Source: Dehalococcoidia bacterium
Lineage (GTDB): Bacteria; Chloroflexota; Dehalococcoidia; GIF9; UBA5629
Length of the DNA: 10,448 nt
Direction: 5' to 3'
NCBI GenBank assembly: GCA_012961565.1
Contig: DTZC01000005.1
Span: forward strand, 1 to 10,448
Shown: positions 7,067-10,448 of the stretch, one piece after another
Layout: every line of letters starts with the position of its first letter
Position numbering within the stretch: position 1 is the first letter of the stretch
Notes under the pieces: generated by a model
Seen by the model: the letters and a program-made list of their open reading frames with translations, nothing else
The model's database searches: none
Told to the model about the DNA's origin: nothing
Program-made: the position numbers and the translations under genes

Positions 7067-7987
7067 CTACCAGTTTACCTTGTCCAAGCCCTTAAGACCG
7101 AGCATCTGCCTCGCCTCATCAGGAGTCGCTGGTTCCAGCCCCAGCTCCCGCGCTATGCGTACTATCTTCTCAACTTGCTCAGCATTGCTCCGGGCTAAAA
7201 CACCCCTACCAGCATAGAGGCTATCTTCCATACCAACTCTGACATTCCCCCCCATGACCAGCGACATGGTACACATGGGTAACTGATGACGTCCTGCGGC
7301 ACATACAGACCAGACGAAGTCACCAACCACATGACGCGCGCTGTCATGCAAGAACAGCAGATTGTTCGGTGATGCTGGCATACTCCCTAGAATACCCATA
7401 ACGAACTGAAGATACACCGGTTTCTTGAGATACCCTTTTTGCAACATGAAAACTACGTTGTTTATCATTCCAGCATCATATATCTCCAGCTCTGGCTTGG
7501 TCTCGCTTTCGGCAAAAGCCTGGCTGAATTCACGTAACGTCTTGAAAGTATTGGCAAAAATGAAATCCTCGGTACTCTCTAGATATGGCTTCTCCCAGGG
7601 GTATTTGAACTCTTTGATGGCTTCCGCTATAGGAAACAGCCCAAAGTTAATCGAACCAAAGTTAAACGACGCCAGCTCTGGCTTGAGGGTCGTTACCACC
7701 TTCACCCTCTCAGCAGTGGTCATACCCACACCGCCACCAGTGGTCAAGCAAAGGACTATGCTGCACCGGCTCTTCACCTTGGTGACCACTTCTCGAAACA
7801 GTTCCATCTCAGAGCTCGGACGGCCTGTCTCCGGATCACGGACATGAATGTGGGCTACTGCTCCTCCTGCTTCACACACCCGCACCGCTTCATCAGCAAT
7901 CTGCTGAGGGGTTATCGGCAAGTATGGAGACATGCTGGGTACATGAATACTTCCAGTAATCGCCGCAGTCACTATAACCTTATCCAT
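7067..7987 (-). CDS. Beta-keto acid cleavage enzyme (BKACE, DUF849), typical member
   Basis: 306-residue BKACE enzyme on the opposite strand, of full family length. Motifs in order: VIVTAAITG (4-12), HIHVRDPETGRPS (47-59) with metal ligands H47 and H49, LTTGGGVGM (81-89), KPELEIYDAG (164-173), GRHQLPM (232-238), and GGNVRVGMEDS (247-257) with metal ligand E254 and the likely base D255. It should convert a beta-keto acid plus acetyl-CoA into acetoacetate and an acyl-CoA. The position of the amine-binding Glu of Kce (from memory) is Ile17, so a non-amino substrate is likely. It is more canonical than the copy at 2220 and has about 20 extra residues around 120-150. The start is supported by GGGGGAGGG (complement of 7993-8001) before ATG. 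A weak sigma70-like pair lies upstream on the minus strand: TTGCTA (8053-8048) and TATGGT (8029-8024), 18 bases apart. It converges on the last dehydrogenase. Confidence 0.94.
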   Translation of the reverse strand: MDKVIVTAAITGSIHVPSMSPYLPITPQQIADEAVRVCEAGGAVAHIHVRDPETGRPSSEMELFREVVTKVKSRCSIVLCLTTGGGVGMTTAERVKVVTTLKPELASFNFGSINFGLFPIAEAIKEFKYPWEKPYLESTEDFIFANTFKTLREFSQAFAESETKPELEIYDAGMINNVVFMLQKGYLKKPVYLQFVMGILGSMPASPNNLLFLHDSARHVVGDFVWSVCAAGRHQLPMCTMSLVMGGNVRVGMEDSLYAGRGVLARSNAEQVEKIVRIARELGLEPATPDEARQMLGLKGLDKVNW

Positions 7988-8040
7988 AATCGCCCTCCCC
8001 CTTGGTTTTTGTCTTTTGCTTTAACCATACTTACAAAGAA

Positions 8041-8232
8041 GAGCTTTTAGCAACAACCCACTCCTCCCACTCCTCAGATATTATGTTAATTAGCTGATGT
8101 AGCCTCAACCCTTGAGTTACCTTTTACCTGTAGCCCTGACTCTTCAGGCTCGAGTTCCCCGGTCAAAACCTCGGGACTACAAACAAAACACTAGCACATT
8201 ACAGCCTTACAGCTACATTGGTGAACAGTCTC
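8041..8232. repeat. Intergenic repeat, copy 1 (left of livF)
   Basis: This copy fills most of the gap between BKACE (starts 7987) and livF (ends 8255). It shares an ordered set of blocks with copy 2 (9144-9300). GAGCTTTTAGCAACAACCCA (8041-8060) matches GAGCGTTTGGCAACGACCCA at 17 of 20 bases. A 53-bp unit at 8129-8181 runs from TGTAGCC to CTACA with about 80 percent hand-aligned identity. CCTTACAGCTACATT (8205-8219) is identical in both. A truncated extra unit, TGTAGCCTCAACCC, begins at 8098. The copies are in direct orientation. No open frame of note is present. This may be a decayed mobile or structural intergenic element. Confidence 0.65.
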
Positions 8233-8254
8233 CTTAGGAAAGTTCCCCATTGAC

Positions 8255-9049
8255 TCACGCTAGCCACCGCTTTCGCCGCTTGTAATGCTTCACCTCCTTG
8301 TAACTCCTTCTCTGCCCCAGCTTACTCAAACCCAGATAGAACTCCTTTATGTCCTCGTTGTCCCTCAGCTTCTCTGCCGGTCCATCCATGACCACCCGAC
8401 CATTTTCCATAACATACCCATAGTCAGCTAACTCCAGCGCCGCCTTGGCGTTCTGCTCCACCAACAGGATGGAGGTCTTCTCCTCGGTATTGATCCTCTT
8501 TATGATATCAAAAATTTCCCTTACCAGTATCGGGCTAAGCCCCAAAGATGGCTCATCCAGGAGCATCAGCTTCGGGCGAGACATTAATGCTCGCCCCAAA
8601 ACCACCATCTGCCTTTCCCCACCTGACAGGTAACCGGTTGTAGCATGGCGGAACTCCTTGAGCCTGGGAAAGTAGCTGTACACCATGTCCAGGTCACGAC
8701 GGACTCCAGCAACATCACTCCGGGTATAGGCGCCTACCTTCAGGTCTTCCTCAACAGTCAGGTGCTCAAACATAGGTCGGCCCTCGAATACCTGGACAAT
8801 TCCCAATCTGACGATGTCTTCAGGGTTTGTCCTGTCTATTCGCTGACCATCCCACTCAATGCTGCCATCAGTAACCTCGCCCTCCTCGGTGTACAGTATA
8901 CCCGATATTGCTTTAAGTGTGGTTGACTTACCAGCACCGTTAGCCCCCAGCAACGCTACGATATTTCCCTCCGGGACTTCCAAGGATACTCCCTTCAGTA
9001 CCAGGATGACATTGAGATAAATAACTTCAATATTGTTAAGTCTTAGCAT
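8255..9049 (-). CDS. livF: Branched-chain amino acid-type ABC transporter ATP-binding protein (LivF)
   Basis: 264-residue ATPase of the LivF class, one of the two ATP-hydrolysing subunits of high-affinity branched-chain amino acid or related carboxylate/amide importers. It acts on the cytoplasmic face of the membrane. Visible: Walker A GANGAGKST (35-43), Q-loop Q86 in GIVQVFEGRPMF, signature LSGGERQ (141-147), Walker B LMLLDEP (161-167) with E166, and VEQNA (197-201), the LivF-type switch segment. After the usual end (EFYLGLS) there is a basic tail, roughly 246-264 (QRRSYKEVKHYKRRKRW), that I recall in LivF homologues of Chloroflexota and Desulfobacterota. GGAGGGGG (complement of 9056-9063) lies 6 bases before ATG. 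No LivG, LivH, LivM or LivK is visible on either side, which is unusual, and the gene is bracketed by direct repeats. The substrate could be a precursor acid of the neighbouring catabolic operon rather than an amino acid. Confidence 0.93.
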   Translation of the reverse strand: MLRLNNIEVIYLNVILVLKGVSLEVPEGNIVALLGANGAGKSTTLKAISGILYTEEGEVTDGSIEWDGQRIDRTNPEDIVRLGIVQVFEGRPMFEHLTVEEDLKVGAYTRSDVAGVRRDLDMVYSYFPRLKEFRHATTGYLSGGERQMVVLGRALMSRPKLMLLDEPSLGLSPILVREIFDIIKRINTEEKTSILLVEQNAKAALELADYGYVMENGRVVMDGPAEKLRDNEDIKEFYLGLSKLGQRRSYKEVKHYKRRKRWLA

Positions 9050-9143
9050 AATACGCCCCCTCCGTTCTTCAGTTGAGCAGTAACCCGGTCTTTGCCACCC
9101 TCCAGCAACTACTGTAGTATCTGACCTCCGACGATCCTATTCA
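9050..9143. other. Non-coding leader of livF
   Basis: First part of the 402-bp gap between livF and the secreted-protein gene. It holds the livF Shine-Dalgarno (9056-9063, minus strand). I see no convincing sigma70 promoter pair on the minus strand and no open frame. The rest of the gap holds repeat copy 2 (9144-9300) and the hairpin at 9374-9408. Confidence 0.4.
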
Positions 9144-9300
9144 GAGCGTTTGGCAACGACCCATCCCCATTATATTTTAGCTCACCAATATAGCCCCAAC
9201 CCTTCAGAGTTGGGTTCACCCGGGTTAAAACCCCGGGGCTACACTTCTGATTTTTAGTCCGTGGGCTAAACCCTTACAGCTACATTAGCAAACATCCACT
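9144..9300. repeat. Intergenic repeat, copy 2 (right of livF), with palindromic unit
   Basis: Direct-orientation partner of 8041-8232; it shares the block order described there. Its core unit (9189-9243) has inverted ends TAGCCCC (9191-9197) and GGGGCTA (9235-9241). Inside are two further possible stems: CCCAAC/GTTGGG (9195-9200 with 9209-9214) and CCCGGG/CCCGGG (9219-9224 with 9232-9237). A separate near-perfect palindrome follows, TTTAGTCC (9253-9260) with GGGCTAAA (9263-9270), with one G-T pair. Such structured, diverged copies suggest a dispersed palindromic intergenic element rather than a gene; no transposase is near. Confidence 0.65.
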
Positions 9301-9373
9301 CCCCGTTTTCCATCTTCCACCACAGAATGCACTGTGACAAAATAGCTATTGCTAACTCATTACCAAGAGGTCA

Positions 9374-9408
9374 AAGGAGAAGCTCGCCCCACAGGAGAGC
9401 TTCTCCTT
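9374..9408 (-). terminator. Perfect 12-bp hairpin downstream of the secreted-protein gene
   Basis: AAGGAGAAGCTC (9374-9385) and GAGCTTCTCCTT (9397-9408) are exact reverse complements around an 11-base loop. The hairpin begins 43 bases past the stop of the minus-strand gene at 9452 and is the strongest stem in the window. The sequence after the stem on the minus strand (TGACCTCTTGG) lacks a proper T-run, so it may work as a weak or factor-assisted terminator or as an mRNA 3'-end protector. Confidence 0.5.
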
Positions 9409-9451
9409 ATCACCGTCCTTTAACCCTTCGTTCCTCCAGACACACCACCGC

Positions 9452-10448
9452 TTACTTGAACTGCAGGGTGTGGGCTATTTCAGAGAACTTGGCTTCATCA
9501 TAAGGCGCGAGCAAGGCTACAGTTGCCACCATAACCATGACCCACTTATCATCCTTTTTGACGCCGACAGCATACCCCTCCCCAGCAAAGCCTTGCAATG
9601 TCGCCTTGAAAACAACCTTAGAAGCTGGACTACCATCTGCAAGGGTCACTTCACCAGTGGAGACGACCTTAAAACCCGAAGCACCGGCAGCTTCCAGCGA
9701 AGCCTTTAGAGCCTCAGTCAAATCAGCACCTGCCTCAGCATCAACAAACAAAACAGGCACCCGAGCTGGTGCTGCAGCATAGAACAACAGAGTCTCAGAG
9801 GACTGCTCTGCCCACTCCTTGGGATACTTGACGGAGAAGCCATATTCCTCATTGGTATACTCCGCAGCTTCGAATGACAGCTTGCCCGGGGCGGCTGGTG
9901 GCTTCTCCGCTGGTTTTTCCGCCGGCTTCTCCGTTGGTAGCAGCTCCAGCTCCCAGGCGGTAGTAGCCACAGTTCGTGGGTCAGTGCCCACCGCCTTTAT
10001 GGTATAGACACCGTTGGGCAGGGGATTGATTTTCGTTAGGTCTGGCTTGATAATGGGCAGCCATTCACCCCGCAGCAACCAGTTAACCTTTCCGATGCTG
10101 CCCATGGAGGCCTCGAAATTGCCCTCAGCATCTGCAGTAGCCAGAGCAATGCCCACAGCATCCTCGCCCCGTTCGCGGTCAAGACCTTTCATCTCAACAT
10201 CTGGCGGCACAACCAGTTCCACGGTGATTATCTCATCTGCCTGCCAGCCAGAGCCGCTGAACTTTATGGGTACAGCCAGAACAGCCAGCGCCGGCGGTAG
10301 TGTCGGCACCGCTGCTTCAGGAAGACCCACAGCTTTAGCAAATGCCGGCAGAATCTTTTTCAGCATAGCCTGGTCAATCTTCGCCGGCTCCACAGATATC
10401 GTGCCCGCTGGAGGTGCTGGTGGCGGTGGTGGCGGCGGAGGCGGCGCC
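9452..10448 (-). CDS. Secreted or anchored two-domain protein with poly-proline and PAEKPAEK linkers, 5'-partial
   Basis: The frame stays open to the window edge (331 residues visible); a GTG at 10393 is internal, because the same frame continues upstream as APPPPPPPPPAPPAGTIS. The true start, probably with a signal peptide or lipobox before the proline stretch, lies outside. Numbered from the GTG, residues about 40-152 look like an Ig-like beta-sandwich (FSGSGWQADEIITVEL at 45-60, PLPNGVYTIKAVGTD at 124-138). A charged linker TEKPAEKPAEKPPAAPGK covers 154-171. Residues about 175-313 form a second domain starting YTNEEYGFSVKYPKEW (179-194), the opening seen in PsbP/DcrB-like and DUF1795-like domains of secreted proteins. 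No Cys, catalytic motif or membrane segment is visible in this part. It probably sits on the outer face of the membrane; function unknown. It is on the same strand as livF, 402 bp upstream, and separated from it by a hairpin and a repeat, so co-transcription is doubtful. Confidence 0.85.
   Translation of the reverse strand, partial: APPPPPPPPPAPPAGTISVEPAKIDQAMLKKILPAFAKAVGLPEAAVPTLPPALAVLAVPIKFSGSGWQADEIITVELVVPPDVEMKGLDRERGEDAVGIALATADAEGNFEASMGSIGKVNWLLRGEWLPIIKPDLTKINPLPNGVYTIKAVGTDPRTVATTAWELELLPTEKPAEKPAEKPPAAPGKLSFEAAEYTNEEYGFSVKYPKEWAEQSSETLLFYAAAPARVPVLFVDAEAGADLTEALKASLEAAGASGFKVVSTGEVTLADGSPASKVVFKATLQGFAGEGYAVGVKKDDKWVMVMVATVALLAPYDEAKFSEIAHTLQFK

Noticed and set aside
7425..7847. 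140-codon plus-strand open frame inside the second BKACE gene
   Set aside because: Antisense to a gene with intact BKACE motifs; no domain recognised.
8024..8053. Promoter for the minus-strand BKACE (TTGCTA, 18 bp, TATGGT)
   Set aside because: Each box matches the sigma70 consensus at only four of six positions; kept as a note in the BKACE entry, not as a feature.
8041..9300. CRISPR array or insertion sequence around livF
   Set aside because: Only two full diverged copies about 1.1 kb apart, no regular spacers, no transposase or cas gene, and livF itself is intact.
10391..10393. GTG as the true start of the secreted protein
   Set aside because: The same frame continues upstream into a proline-rich stretch to the window edge, and no signal peptide follows the GTG.

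Overview
The window looks like part of a bacterial chromosome from an anaerobic or subsurface-type heterotroph. It carries a dense acyl-CoA and beta-keto-acid catabolism cluster, an orphan branched-chain-amino-acid-type ABC ATPase, and a secreted protein with a poly-proline stretch. The style (stand-alone small biotin carrier, two BKACE/DUF849 enzymes, several divergent acyl-CoA dehydrogenases, a LivF with a basic KHYKRRKRW-type tail, dispersed TGTAGCC...CTACA palindromes between genes) suggests a Chloroflexota member, perhaps Dehalococcoidia, with Desulfobacterota as the alternative. That placement is inference, since no marker gene is present.

Bases 1-7052 hold one plus-strand run of seven genes: an acyl-CoA carboxylase carboxyltransferase subunit (5' end outside the window), an enoyl-CoA hydratase/isomerase-family protein, a beta-keto acid cleavage enzyme (BKACE), a 71-residue biotin carrier, and three acyl-CoA dehydrogenases. 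Gaps are 10-45 bp except for 117 bp before the first dehydrogenase, and each gene has a good Shine-Dalgarno sequence. The genes read as one catabolic operon. Acyl-CoA is desaturated by the dehydrogenases, an (enoyl-)acyl-CoA is carboxylated by the biotin carrier plus carboxyltransferase (the biotin carboxylase is not in view), the product is hydrated, and beta-keto acids are cleaved with acetyl-CoA to give acetoacetate and a new acyl-CoA. The logic resembles the leucine/isovalerate (Liu) and acyclic-terpene (Atu) routes, with BKACE in view rather than an HMG-CoA-lyase-type enzyme. The real substrate is unknown.

Bases 7067-7987 (minus strand) hold a second, more typical BKACE, convergent with the last dehydrogenase and only 14 bp from it. 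Bases 8255-9049 (minus) encode a LivF-type ATPase without visible LivG/H/M/K partners. It is bracketed by two diverged direct copies of an intergenic repeat (about 8041-8232 and 9144-9300) that contain a palindromic unit. Bases 9374-9408 form a 12-bp perfect hairpin downstream of the last gene. Bases 9452-10448 (minus) encode a secreted/anchored two-domain protein whose N-terminus lies beyond the window.

The most notable points are the apparent division of labour among the three dehydrogenases (two keep a candidate catalytic Glu but lack the FAD-binding RxQF motif; the third has the reverse), the unusual carboxylase/hydratase/BKACE gene set, and the repeat pair around livF. No RNA gene, CRISPR array, transposase or defence system was seen.
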